From NCBI RefSeq assembly GCF_000174355.1, contig NZ_ACIS01000001.1:248001-312000 (forward strand): DNA of 64,000 nt. The letters run 5' to 3'. The position numbers were made by a program, and so were the translations under genes. Under the pieces are notes generated by a model. It worked only from the letters and a program-made list of their open reading frames with translations, searched no databases and was not told where the DNA came from. The DNA comes from Pseudogulbenkiania ferrooxidans 2002. Its GTDB lineage: Bacteria; Pseudomonadota; Gammaproteobacteria; Burkholderiales; Chromobacteriaceae. Shown piece by piece: positions 1-6,733 of this stretch. Position 1 is the first letter of the stretch. Each line of letters starts with the position of its first letter.

Positions 1-1552
1 CCAGCCGGTCACGGGTGGTGGCGGTCGGCATCGGCTGATCCACGCCGCTCACGTTGTCGGTGCCGTAGTAGCTGATAAGGAAGCTGGCGCAGCGCAGGGC
101 AGCGTCCTCGTTTTCCTTGCTCAACATGTACGACGCGACGGCGTGGTGCTCGGCGCCGGCGGTGATGGCCGCCATCGGTGCGTTGAACTCACGGCCAAAG
201 CAATTGCGGCGCAGGGTTACCAGGTGCGCGGCTACCAGCTGCTGCTGGCTGCCGGTGGTGGTGATCGTGGTCGCGGGCTCGTCCAGGCTGCGGCCAACCG
301 TCTGATTGAACCCGCCGTTGGCTTGCATCAGGTAAGCGGTAGCCAGCGCCTGACCGCCGCAGCCAGATGCGGTGATGGTGTTCACCGGGCCAGTGGCCGG
401 CTTGCTGCCATCGCCCCAGCGCTGCGCGCGCCCGGGCTTGCCTTCGCCGTGGGCGGCCTGCACAAGAACCGGCATGGCAACGGCAATTTCGCCGCGGTTG
501 GCCGCAGTGATAGTGCGCACCGGCTCCATGGAGTCATGCACACGGTCGCCGCCCTGGTGCGTCAGCGGAACCAGTGACGGTTGCGCTACTGCAAAGCTTC
601 CGCCCTTTGGGTGGGCGGTGATGGTGTTCAGCGGCTGCTCGATGTCATGCACACCGTTGCGGTTGCTCCAGTTGGCTAGCTCCACGATGAACGGCTTGGG
701 GGTGTTCAGCACGTACTTGTGCATGCCCTTGGCGATGCGGCGCAGCGTGGCATCAGCCAGCGGCTTCTTGCGGGTGAAGATAGATTCGCCCAGGTTGCTG
801 AAATCGATGTGGTCGGCGGCAGCGCGCCAAGCTTTTTGCCCTTTTTTGGGCTGCTTGAAGTGCGTCGGTTCGGGCCAAACAATTGGCCGTCCATCCCGGC
901 GCGCAAACAGGAACAGGCGTTCGCGCGTGGTGGCAGCGCCGTAGTCGGCTGCGTTCATCAGGCGGTATTCAACTTGGTATCCCAGCTGCTCCAGCACGCT
1001 GACGAATCGCCGCCAGGTGCGGCCAACGTGTTTCGGGTCTGGGACGAGAAACTGCTGTTGCACTGGCACGCGCTCGCCAGGGGCGGCCACGGTGCCATCC
1101 AGCTTCATCACGCGCCCGGTCTGCTTGCAGCGCTTTGCGATCAGTGGCCCCCACTGCTGCATTTGCTTGACGTTTTCCATGCTGATGCTGCGCGGATGCA
1201 CCTGGCCGGCCCAGCGCGGTATCACCCAGCCAAGGCCGCGGATCTTCTTGTCGCGCGGCTGGCCGCCGATGGCCTGGCTGAAATGCGTGCAGTCCGGGCT
1301 GCCGTGCAGGTGGCCAACCGGGCGGCCGCGGGTGGCGGTGCGCGGGCAGACCTCGAAAACGTCGGCGCAGTAGTGCTCCGTCTGCGGGTGGTTCGCCTCG
1401 TGCATGCTTATCGCGTCACTATCGTGGTTGATAGCGATGTCCACGTGGCGGCCAAGAGCGTGCTCAATACCGGTGGATTTGCCTCCGCCACCGGCGAACA
1501 GATCGACAATGATTTCGTCGGTCGTCAGCAGGCTGAATTGTTCTCTGACCAT
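1..1552 (-). CDS. DNA (cytosine-5) methyltransferase, partial (C-terminus beyond window)
   Basis: An open frame of at least 517 codons from an ATG at 1552 runs off the left edge. Motif I is DLFAGGGG near residue 17, motif IV is GSPDCTHFS near residue 90, and motif VI is ENV near residue 122, as in C5-cytosine methyltransferases (SAM-dependent methylation of cytosine). The residue before the catalytic Cys is Asp rather than the usual Pro. The second half contains at least six repeats around a P-x-x-T-I-T-A core (for example EQPLNTITA, MEPVRTITA, TGPVNTITA, DEPATTITT), probably in the target recognition part. A phage methyltransferase of this sort usually protects phage DNA from host restriction. 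Both substitution and repeats are seen directly; target specificity is unknown. Confidence 0.88.
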   Translation of the reverse strand, partial: MVREQFSLLTTDEIIVDLFAGGGGKSTGIEHALGRHVDIAINHDSDAISMHEANHPQTEHYCADVFEVCPRTATRGRPVGHLHGSPDCTHFSQAIGGQPRDKKIRGLGWVIPRWAGQVHPRSISMENVKQMQQWGPLIAKRCKQTGRVMKLDGTVAAPGERVPVQQQFLVPDPKHVGRTWRRFVSVLEQLGYQVEYRLMNAADYGAATTRERLFLFARRDGRPIVWPEPTHFKQPKKGQKAWRAAADHIDFSNLGESIFTRKKPLADATLRRIAKGMHKYVLNTPKPFIVELANWSNRNGVHDIEQPLNTITAHPKGGSFAVAQPSLVPLTHQGGDRVHDSMEPVRTITAANRGEIAVAMPVLVQAAHGEGKPGRAQRWGDGSKPATGPVNTITASGCGGQALATAYLMQANGGFNQTVGRSLDEPATTITTTGSQQQLVAAHLVTLRRNCFGREFNAPMAAITAGAEHHAVASYMLSKENEDAALRCASFLISYYGTDNVSGVDQPMPTATTRDRL

Positions 1553-1570
1553 GGGGTATCTCGGAATGAA

Positions 1571-1627
1571 TCAGGCCACCGATTTGGTGGCCTGTTGGTA
1601 AGTTGGGCGCTGTTCTGTCTGGCTCAT
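1571..1627 (-). CDS. Possible 18-codon ORF between prtN-like gene and methyltransferase
   Basis: An ATG overlaps the stop of the PrtN-like gene (ATGA) and the frame ends after 18 codons, just before the methyltransferase. It contains the inverted repeat AGGCCACC/GGTGGCCT at 1573-1593. It may be a translational-coupling leader or chance; no homology is recognised. Confidence 0.2.
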   Translation of the reverse strand: MSQTEQRPTYQQATKSVA

Positions 1628-1893
1628 ACCTGGCTGCGTTCCCATGATCTACGCGCAGCGTCGTGGCGCTCGTCGATCAGCTTGGCTAGGTCGTCGATGT
1701 GGACGTGGCGAGGGCTTTGGCGGCTGGGGCCGACGCGGTAGGTCGGCAACGGCAGCTTGTTGAGGGTGGCCAGACGGTTGGCCTCGGCGATGCTGACGCC
1801 GAAATGCTCGTCGCAGATGTTGGCGAGCGGGATGCTGGGGGTTTGGTGCTGGGCCATGAGTAGCCAAGCGGTGCGATTGGTTTTGTTTTCCAT
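1624..1893 (-). CDS. PrtN-like pyocin activator family protein
   Basis: 89 aa from the ATG at 1893. The start matches the usual PrtN N-terminus (a hydrophobic TAWLLMAQ stretch at residues 7-14) and family length of about 90 aa. The rest has the family pattern IPLANIC...HFG..., then LPLPTYR and a C-terminal VHIDDLAKLID helix. PrtN of Pseudomonas activates pyocin genes; phage-borne relatives are common next to early genes and presumably act as DNA-binding regulators. An upstream in-frame ATG at 1944 would add 17 unconserved residues. The gene is the last but one of the leftward operon. Confidence 0.75.
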   Translation of the reverse strand: MENKTNRTAWLLMAQHQTPSIPLANICDEHFGVSIAEANRLATLNKLPLPTYRVGPSRQSPRHVHIDDLAKLIDERHDAARRSWERSQV

Positions 1894-1950
1894 GTTGGTC
1901 TCAAGTAACGAGTGCCCGTGAGTCATGGGCGTGTTCTTGTGCATGGCGCG

Positions 1951-2397
1951 TCACGCGCCCTCCATGGCGGCGTATGCGGAGCTATGGCCGCCGGGCAGGT
2001 AGTGGCCGCCGAAGCTGCTGCCCTTGGGGTGTCGGGCCGGGATGATGCGGCCCGGCAGTCGTTGCAGCGTCGCGGGCAGGCCGGCGCGGTTGTCGCGCTG
2101 TGCCTGGTGCAGGGTGGCGCTGACTTGCTTGTGCTCCAGCGCGGCGGCTCGCGCTACGTTGTCGACCAGTTCGGCCAAAACCTTGTTGGTGGCCTCGGCG
2201 CCCTTGGCGCGCTTGCAGGTGCAGCTGGTGGATTTGCAGCCGGTGATGCCGTCTTTGCGTCGGGTAAAGACGGCGCCGCAGATGCATTTGGCTTTCCAGT
2301 ATTCGCGCTTGTCGCCGCTGGGGTCTGTGGCGATGCGCTCCAGGCTGATGGCGGTAACGCTGCCGAATGTCTGTCCTGTGATGTCCAGGTGTTTCAT
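1951..2397 (-). CDS. Phage hypothetical protein with zinc-ribbon-like cysteines
   Basis: 148 aa. Residues 37-61 carry CIC followed by C-x4-C-x-C, which resembles a small zinc-binding knuckle; the flanking RRKDG and CKRAKG are basic, so DNA or RNA binding is plausible. The C-terminal 50 residues are rich in Gly/His/Pro without a recognised fold. Its ATG overlaps the stop of the upstream gene (ATGA), so it is translationally coupled in the leftward early operon. Function unknown. Confidence 0.6.
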   Translation of the reverse strand: MKHLDITGQTFGSVTAISLERIATDPSGDKREYWKAKCICGAVFTRRKDGITGCKSTSCTCKRAKGAEATNKVLAELVDNVARAAALEHKQVSATLHQAQRDNRAGLPATLQRLPGRIIPARHPKGSSFGGHYLPGGHSSAYAAMEGA

Positions 2398-2744
2398 GGT
2401 CGCTCCAGTAGCTTGAAGGACATGGCGAATTCGCCGGCCGTGCCGGGCGGATTGATCTGCCAGTAGTCGCCATTCTTGATGGGGGTGAAGCCGACACTGG
2501 TGATGTCGCCGATCAGCTGCGGCGTGATTTCGTTGCAGAACAGTCGCGGATTGAGATCCTGCAGCGGCGAGTGGGGCGGCGCCACGGTGATGGTGTGGTC
2601 GAGTGCCCGCAGCATGTTGGCCAGGTTTTCCGCGTTCACATAATCCCAGCGGTGCAGGTCGATGCGGCGCACGGTAGAGGTGAATTCCTCGGTGAGCCGC
2701 TGCAGCGTTTCCAGCTGCAGAGTGGTTATCGGGCGTTTATCCAT
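2394..2744 (-). CDS. Phage hypothetical protein
   Basis: 116 aa from the ATG at 2744, preceded by CTTGGAGTCACGG (GGAG about 7 nt upstream). The protein is mostly soluble with a helical N-terminal half (residues 5-60) and ends in SFKLLERP. The longer frame upstream is unlikely because it covers the 39-aa ORF in another frame. It overlaps the next gene by ATGA. No family recognised. Confidence 0.6.
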   Translation of the reverse strand: MDKRPITTLQLETLQRLTEEFTSTVRRIDLHRWDYVNAENLANMLRALDHTITVAPPHSPLQDLNPRLFCNEITPQLIGDITSVGFTPIKNGDYWQINPPGTAGEFAMSFKLLERP

Positions 2745-2845
2745 TCCGTGACTCCAAGAAGGGAGATGGTGCCGGCGGCGATCATGAGCCAGCGCACCAG
2801 CTTGCGGGCCATGTTCGCCGCCACCAGGCGTGCGGCGCCGATCAT
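2726..2845 (-). CDS. Small putative membrane peptide
   Basis: 39 aa. The ATG at 2845 overlaps the TGA of the upstream gene (TGATG), and the 3' end overlaps the start of the following gene, the typical compact arrangement of phage early ORFs. Residues about 14-31 are hydrophobic (LVRWLMIAAGTISLLGV) and could span a membrane. No homologue recognised. Confidence 0.4.
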   Translation of the reverse strand: MIGAARLVAANMARKLVRWLMIAAGTISLLGVTEWINAR

Positions 2846-3057
2846 CGCGGGGCGTAGCCGGCATCGGCGAGGGCTGCTTGTACGCGCTCGATGCCGTGCA
2901 GCATCTGGTAGGCGCGTTCTTTGCGAATGTCCGGCGGCAAGTGGGGCTCGGTCAGGTCGTAGGCGTCCCGGTAGCAGATGCGCTTGCAGAACTGGGCGAA
3001 CTGGTATGCCGCGTCTTCGCTGATTTCCACCGGCAAGGTGATGGTTTGCTGGCTCAT
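2842..3057 (-). CDS. Small phage early protein
   Basis: 71 aa, soluble, with an acidic middle (EISEDAAYQFAQFCKRI) and a C-terminal helix ending ADAGYAPR. It resembles a class of short proteins seen in early operons of betaproteobacterial phages, but I cannot name a function. The start ATG overlaps the preceding stop (ATGA), and its own stop overlaps the next start. Confidence 0.55.
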   Translation of the reverse strand: MSQQTITLPVEISEDAAYQFAQFCKRICYRDAYDLTEPHLPPDIRKERAYQMLHGIERVQAALADAGYAPR

Positions 3058-3221
3058 GCTCTGGCCTCCTTCTCGATGCGCCTGTTCTCGATCTCGCGTC
3101 GAGCGGCGGCTTTGCGTTTGTCTTGGGGAGTGGATCGCGGCAGGGGTTTGCCGCCGAGTTCGTTGGCGCGCAGCTCGGCGCGCATCGCGATGTAATCGCG
3201 CTGGGGGTAGAAACGGGCCAT
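3054..3221 (-). CDS. Small basic phage protein
   Basis: 55 aa, beginning MARFYPQRDYIAMRAELRA, with a lysine/arginine-rich helical C-terminal half. ATG and stop both overlap neighbouring genes by a few bases, which supports reality despite the size. Function unknown; nucleic-acid binding is possible from the charge. Confidence 0.5.
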   Translation of the reverse strand: MARFYPQRDYIAMRAELRANELGGKPLPRSTPQDKRKAAARREIENRRIEKEARA

Positions 3222-3427
3222 CAGACGGTGCGCTCCGGGTACATCACCGGGGTGGCCAGCAGGTGGCTGGTGGTGAACTTCGGGTTGTGCAGGTGGGCGA
3301 TGCCCAGGCGGTGGAAGTCCGCCGAGGTCTCCATGCTGCTGGGGAAAATCACCAGGCTGCCGGTCTGTGCGGCGCGGCGCATGGCGGCGCGCTGTTTGAT
3401 GAGGTCGATCAGGTTCGCGGTGCGCAT
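3221..3427 (-). CDS. Phage hypothetical protein
   Basis: 68 aa. The N-terminal residues 1-20 form a likely amphipathic helix (MRTANLIDLIKQRAAMRRA). Its stop overlaps the start of the 55-aa gene. No domain recognised. Confidence 0.5.
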   Translation of the reverse strand: MRTANLIDLIKQRAAMRRAAQTGSLVIFPSSMETSADFHRLGIAHLHNPKFTTSHLLATPVMYPERTV

Positions 3428-3475
3428 GATGGGCTCCGTTTCTGTGGCCAGTGTGGCCGCTTGATTGGGTGTTGG

Positions 3476-3763
3476 TCAGCGGTTGATGCGCTGCTCGTGG
3501 CCGTCGTGGATGATGAAGAGGTTCACGTCGGCAAGGCGGTACTGCCCGCCCGGTCCGCCCTGGACGATGTAGGCGCCCCAGCCGGGCGTTGCCACGATGT
3601 AGACGGGGAAAAGCTGGTTCGGCTCGGTCTGGCCGTAATACTTGCTGCTGCGTTTGATCTTGGCGTAGAGCTGCTGGCCTTTGGTGGTCATGGCCTCGCG
3701 TTCCCGTTCGTATTGCTCGACTGCTGCCCGGCCTTCTGCCGTGTTCATGTCAAAGAGTTGCAT
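3476..3763 (-). CDS. Phage hypothetical protein
   Basis: 95 aa from the ATG at 3763, chosen because the preceding frame overlaps the ATPase gene upstream and because GGGAGCCGACC lies just 5'. An N-terminal charged helix (residues 8-30) is followed by a probable beta-rich half with NQLFPVYIVATPGWGAYIVQ. It directly follows the TraL-like ATPase gene (14 bp gap) and may belong to the same transcript. Function unknown. Confidence 0.55.
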   Translation of the reverse strand: MQLFDMNTAEGRAAVEQYEREREAMTTKGQQLYAKIKRSSKYYGQTEPNQLFPVYIVATPGWGAYIVQGGPGGQYRLADVNLFIIHDGHEQRINR

Positions 3764-3777
3764 GGTCGGCTCCCGGG

Positions 3778-4533
3778 TTATGCCTCGGCGGTCTCGCGCT
3801 GTTCGATCAGGTTCAGCGCAGCCAGCTGCATGCTGTAGTACGCCCACACGCGCTTGAGGCGATGGCGGGCGACGGCGGTGTAGTCGGGGTGCTGGATGGC
3901 CTGTTGGTAGGTCAGGCCGTCGCGGCGCATTTCGCTGATGTCCATGCCGAAGGTGGCCGGGTCAGTTTTCATCATGTCCACGATGCCGGCGAAGCGGTGG
4001 CGGTTGTCCTTGTAGAGGGCGCTGTCTTCGATGCCGCGCCCCTGGTATTCCACCGGGCCGAAGAACGGGTTGCACCAGGCGACCACGTCGGCGTCGGGCA
4101 GATCGTCGAGGATGGCAGCGAGGCCGTTGGCGGTTTCGACGAAATCCAGCCCGCCGATCAGCGGCACATGGATCACGGTGCGGATGCCTTCGGCGGTGAG
4201 CAGGCCGAGCGCGTCGCTTTCCACCAGGTAGGCTTTGAGCGGCACGAACACGGCGGCGCCGGTGTCGATGACGGTATCGCCTTCATGGTCGAGGATGTGG
4301 CCGATCATGGTGTCGAACTGGCGGCTGTCGATCTGCTGGTGGTCGTTGAGCAGCTCCAGCCCCTGCACGCCCAGTGCGGTGATGCGCGAGAAGGTGCGGT
4401 TGACCGGGTCGGTGTCGATGCACTGCACCGGGCGCGGAGCGTTGGCCGCGAGGTGCTGGGCGACCAGCGCAGTGATGCCGCTCTTGAAGCAGCCGCCTTT
4501 GCCCTGCAGGGTGATGTGTGCGGTTCGTTGCAT
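3778..4533 (-). CDS. TraL-like ParA/MinD-superfamily ATPase
   Basis: 251 aa from the ATG at 4533, with AGGAG 7 nt upstream. The N-terminus has a deviant Walker A (residues 9-18, QGKGGCFKSG) and a CIDTDPVN motif near residue 40. DTVIDTGAAVFVPL follows near residue 88 and WCNPFFGPVEYQG near 150. This order and spacing closely resemble TraL of the IncP plasmid RK2/RP4, a nucleotide-binding protein of the transfer region, and ParA-type partition ATPases generally. It sits directly behind a small TraK-like gene, as traL does in RK2. In a phage it might act in DNA segregation or in positioning the replicating genome; that is inference. Confidence 0.75.
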   Translation of the reverse strand: MQRTAHITLQGKGGCFKSGITALVAQHLAANAPRPVQCIDTDPVNRTFSRITALGVQGLELLNDHQQIDSRQFDTMIGHILDHEGDTVIDTGAAVFVPLKAYLVESDALGLLTAEGIRTVIHVPLIGGLDFVETANGLAAILDDLPDADVVAWCNPFFGPVEYQGRGIEDSALYKDNRHRFAGIVDMMKTDPATFGMDISEMRRDGLTYQQAIQHPDYTAVARHRLKRVWAYYSMQLAALNLIEQRETAEA

Positions 4534-4546
4534 GGTGTTCTCCTGG

Positions 4547-4909
4547 TTACCAGTTGAGTGGTTTGTCTCGCTGCTGGCGGAAGTCGCCGCGCGGTGCTGT
4601 TGGTTTGGGTGCTGCCGGTGCCGGCGTGGCGGCGGGCGGCGCGGGGGTTTGGCTTGCTTCACGGGCTGGGCCTTTCTGGCGCTTGCGCTCGCGGCAGAGT
4701 GCGTTGCGGAACTCGCTTTCGGTCATCTGCAGGCCGGCGCTGGCGAGCGCGTCGATGATCTGGCCGTGCCGCACGCCGTCCCTGATGCGCTGTTCGATGT
4801 CGGGCAGCAGGGCGCGAAACTGTTCGATCTTGGTGGTGGGTTTGGCCGGGGCGGCCAGCGCCAGCAGCGCGGTTTTGGCCTGCTGCTGGGCCGCGTTGCT
4901 GTGGGTCAT
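4547..4909 (-). CDS. TraK-like small DNA-binding protein
   Basis: 120 aa. Residues 25-75 form a helical unit (IEQFRALLPDIEQRIRDG... then LASAGLQMTESEFRNALCRE) of the type found in TraK/relaxosome accessory proteins and plasmid stability regulators, followed by a Pro/Ala-rich tail. It is 13 bp upstream of the TraL-like ATPase, reproducing the traK-traL order of IncP plasmids. The phased repeats 27-71 bp upstream of its start are the obvious candidate binding site, suggesting autoregulation or a centromere-like role. Assignment rests on pattern and context, not on a search. Confidence 0.6.
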   Translation of the reverse strand: MTHSNAAQQQAKTALLALAAPAKPTTKIEQFRALLPDIEQRIRDGVRHGQIIDALASAGLQMTESEFRNALCRERKRQKGPAREASQTPAPPAATPAPAAPKPTAPRGDFRQQRDKPLNW

Positions 4910-4935
4910 TCGGGTGCTATCCCTTTGTGATGTGC

Positions 4936-4980
4936 TGCTAATGGCTTGCTAATGGCTTGCTAATGCACTGCTAATTAGCA
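4936..4980. repeat. Four TGCTAAT direct repeats phased at 11 bp plus terminal palindrome
   Basis: TGCTAAT occurs at 4936, 4947, 4958 and 4969, exactly 11 bp apart, and the last copy is completed to the palindrome TGCTAATTAGCA (4969-4980). The repeats lie just upstream of the leftward TraK-like/TraL-like operon. One repeat per helical turn suits cooperative binding of one protein along one DNA face, as for iterons or the stbA-type repeats of plasmid R388. Confidence 0.85.
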
Positions 4981-4989
4981 GGCGTGACC

Positions 4990-5020
4990 AAAGAAAAGCG
5001 GCACGGGGTTGCCGTGCCGC
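4990..5020 (-). terminator. Intrinsic terminator
   Basis: On the minus strand GCGGCACGG, a short loop and CCGTGCCGC are followed by TTTTCTTT. It ends transcription of the leftward 5031-5230 gene before the repeat/operator region. Confidence 0.8.
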
Positions 5021-5030
5021 TGTGGTGGCG

Positions 5031-5230
5031 CTATTTGCGCGGAAAGACTTCCTGCAGGTTGATCGATCGGCCGAGGTCGTCTTTCAGGTTCCACTGGTTC
5101 TTGAGGGTGAGCCGCTTAAAAAGGCCTGCGTACTGTTTCTTGGCGACGCTGACGGCGGCGTGAAAGTCGCTTACCCCCCCCCCACTGGTAGGGGGATTTC
5201 CTGTGTTCCATCGGTGAGCGTGATGTGCAT
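5031..5230 (-). pseudogene. Small phage gene interrupted at a poly-G tract (possible phase-variable ORF)
   Basis: The ATG at 5230 has a good ribosome site (GGAG, 6 nt spacing) and reads MHITLTDGTQEIPLPV into a run of ten G (5174-5183), then stops at 5171-5173. The next frame continues from the tract as VSDFHAAVSVAKKQYAGLF and runs to 5031 with normal-looking coding sequence. One more G, or two fewer, would restore a roughly 67-aa protein. This could be slipped-strand phase variation, a sequencing error or a real mutation. The only start in the downstream frame is a TTG at 5261 without a clear ribosome site. Function unknown. Confidence 0.6.
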
Positions 5231-5261
5231 GGTTTACTCCGGTGATGACTGATGGCGTCAA

Positions 5262-5523
5262 AGATCGTCACTGGCCCCCGTTGTCTTGCGTCCGGGATCA
5301 TCCCGGCGGGCGTTAGGTGCCGGATCAATCCGGCCCCGTATAGTGAGCGGGTCGCATCAACCCGCTTTGCCAGCCCCCGCGTCCCGGCTCTCCGCCGTTC
5401 ACCCGCTAAACCGATCGATTCTCTCGCTACCTGCTTATCCGGGCTTTGCCAGCCCCCGGCGCCATCGCTTCCCGTAATCGGTGTGGGAGAGCGCTGCACT
5501 GTGTGCCGCGCTGCTGATGCGAA
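5262..5523. other. Intergenic region without a convincing gene
   Basis: About 260 bp between the leftward early operon and the operator cluster. It holds repeated GC-rich words (for example CTTTGCCAGCCCCCG twice, at 5368 and 5443) and only antisense-looking short frames. It may contain the leftward promoter leader, but I see no clear -35/-10. Confidence 0.5.
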
Positions 5524-5583
5524 ATCTACATTTGTTGATTTCTAAGCGCAACAAATGTAGATGCCGAATTTCAACAATTGTTG
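5524..5583. promoter_or_regulatory. Inverted operator pair and CAACAATTGTTG palindrome
   Basis: ATCTACATTTGTTGAT (5524-5539) faces CGCAACAAATGTAGAT (5547-5562), and a perfect 12-bp palindrome CAACAATTGTTG follows at 5572-5583. The same 16-bp element recurs twice between the repressor and cro genes at 7453-7500, and AACAATTGTT recurs at 7432-7441. These are probable binding sites of the phage CI-type repressor controlling the leftward operon. Confidence 0.75.
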
Positions 5584-5595
5584 TTTTTCTGCGAA

Positions 5596-5769
5596 TCACG
5601 GCTTGGGAGGGGAGATTTGATCAGCGAGTGCGATTAGATCCGCGCGCATGCGGCAAAGCATCGTGGTGATGTAGCGTTCCATTGTGTCTAGATTGCGGAG
5701 GGCATTAGTCACAGAGTGGGCGTGCTCCGCCGGAGTTGGCTTGGTCTTGTTGTTGGTGTCCTGCTGCAT
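5596..5769 (-). CDS. Small hypothetical phage protein
   Basis: 57 aa, beginning MQQDTNNKTKPTPAEHAHSV and continuing as a helix with NALRNLDTMERYITTMLCRMRADLIALAD. The amphipathic composition looks like a real small helical protein, but the ribosome site is weak. It lies between the operators and the first HTH repressor gene and would be co-transcribed with the leftward repressor genes. Confidence 0.45.
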   Translation of the reverse strand: MQQDTNNKTKPTPAEHAHSVTNALRNLDTMERYITTMLCRMRADLIALADQISPPKP

Positions 5770-5839
5770 TGAATGTTGCTCGAGGTGTCGAAGGTGGCAA
5801 CATTTTGCCCCGGCTCAGAGGGGGCCGGGATGCGTAATT

Positions 5840-6166
5840 CTACGCATCGGTATCAAGTGGCTTGTGCAGAAAATTGCGCCACAACATGACGGTGATCTTG
5901 AGCTGTTCGTCGGTGAGGTGGGGGAGCATGGCGCGTAGCTGATGCACCATGTCGTCGCGGGCGGGGGTGGTGACGCCGTTGGCAAGCCAGTCGCTGGAGA
6001 CGCCAAAAAATGCCGAAAGATTGGCTAAGTTGTTGTTGTTAGGCATTGTGCATTTCAACCAGGCGTAGACGGTTTGCAGGCTGACGTTGCAATCAGCTGC
6101 GATTTCCTTGGCGGTGACGCCATGTTTGCGCTTCAGCTTGCGTAGACGGTCGTGGAAGGTTGGCAC
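5840..6166 (-). CDS. HTH (XRE/Cro-CI type) transcriptional regulator
   Basis: 108 aa, GTG start at 6166. Residues 5-55 form a helix-turn-helix (GVTAKEIAADCNVSLQTVYAWLK) of the XRE/CI class, followed by SSDWLANG and a C-terminal helical region. It is the third of three tandem leftward regulators in the immunity region. The palindromes TCTACGTAGA (6175-6184) and TATCAAGTCGACTTGATA (6221-6238) just upstream are candidate operators. No peptidase domain is present, so it cannot be self-cleaved. Confidence 0.8.
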   Translation of the reverse strand: MPTFHDRLRKLKRKHGVTAKEIAADCNVSLQTVYAWLKCTMPNNNNLANLSAFFGVSSDWLANGVTTPARDDMVHQLRAMLPHLTDEQLKITVMLWRNFLHKPLDTDA

Positions 6167-6220
6167 GACGGCAGTCTACGTAGATTCACCTAGCTTCACC
6201 ACGTTGCCGACTTGGTTTTT

Positions 6221-6238
6221 TATCAAGTCGACTTGATA
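6221..6238. promoter_or_regulatory. Perfect 18-bp palindromic operator
   Basis: TATCAAGTCGACTTGATA is its own reverse complement and lies between two HTH regulator genes. It differs from the ATCTAC-type operators, so a second repressor probably binds it. Confidence 0.65.
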
Positions 6239-6264
6239 TCTTTTTAGTGGCTGCTGAGGGGGAG

Positions 6265-6609
6265 TTAGTTCTGGCGATCCTTGAGCGTCAGGATCAGTTG
6301 CCAGAGGTGGGCGATGTCGTCGTTGCCCTTGGCCAGTAGTTGTTCGGCCAACTCTTCCGGGGTGTCGGCGCAGACGTAGCGTCCGTCGCCACTGGGGATG
6401 GTGTCGCGTGGGCCTTGGCCGGTTTCGAGCCAGTTGGGATTCACTTTGAGCGCTCGTGCGATGGGAATGAGCTTGGTGGTGGCCGCCGACGTGCCGCGTT
6501 CCAGGTCGGCAACGGTGGTCTGGCTGATGCCGGCACGTTGGGCCAGCGCGGCTTGCGACCAGCCGCGACGTTCTCTTTCTGCTTTTATGCGGGTGCCCAG
6601 TGCGCTCAT
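6265..6609 (-). CDS. HTH (XRE) transcriptional regulator
   Basis: 114 aa from the ATG at 6609. Residues 5-60 are a canonical XRE helix-turn-helix (GWSQAALAQRAGISQTTVADLERG), followed by NPNWLETGQGP, the usual end of a phage repressor DNA-binding domain. The C-terminus is a short acidic helical segment without peptidase domain. The preferred start removes 18 residues that would overlap the promoter. The palindrome ATACCGGTAT at 6633-6642, 24 bp upstream, is a likely autoregulatory site. Confidence 0.85.
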   Translation of the reverse strand: MSALGTRIKAERERRGWSQAALAQRAGISQTTVADLERGTSAATTKLIPIARALKVNPNWLETGQGPRDTIPSGDGRYVCADTPEELAEQLLAKGNDDIAHLWQLILTLKDRQN

Positions 6610-6733
6610 GGCCGGCAGTTTGCCGGATAACGATACCGGTATGCATATTGCCTCAATCGGCATTCCGATTAGTGCCGCATGAAAAAACGCCCCTGCGGGC
6701 GTTGTTGGCGGCCGTTTTCTGGGTGTGTGGCTG

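Noticed and set aside
143-1741. Plus-strand open frames across the left edge
   Set aside because: They are antisense to the methyltransferase, which has all the conserved motifs and is open on the minus strand.
5116-5545. Overlapping frames on both strands in the 5.3-5.5 kb gap
   Set aside because: Repeated GC-rich words create open frames, but no start site, ribosome site or protein-like composition was found.
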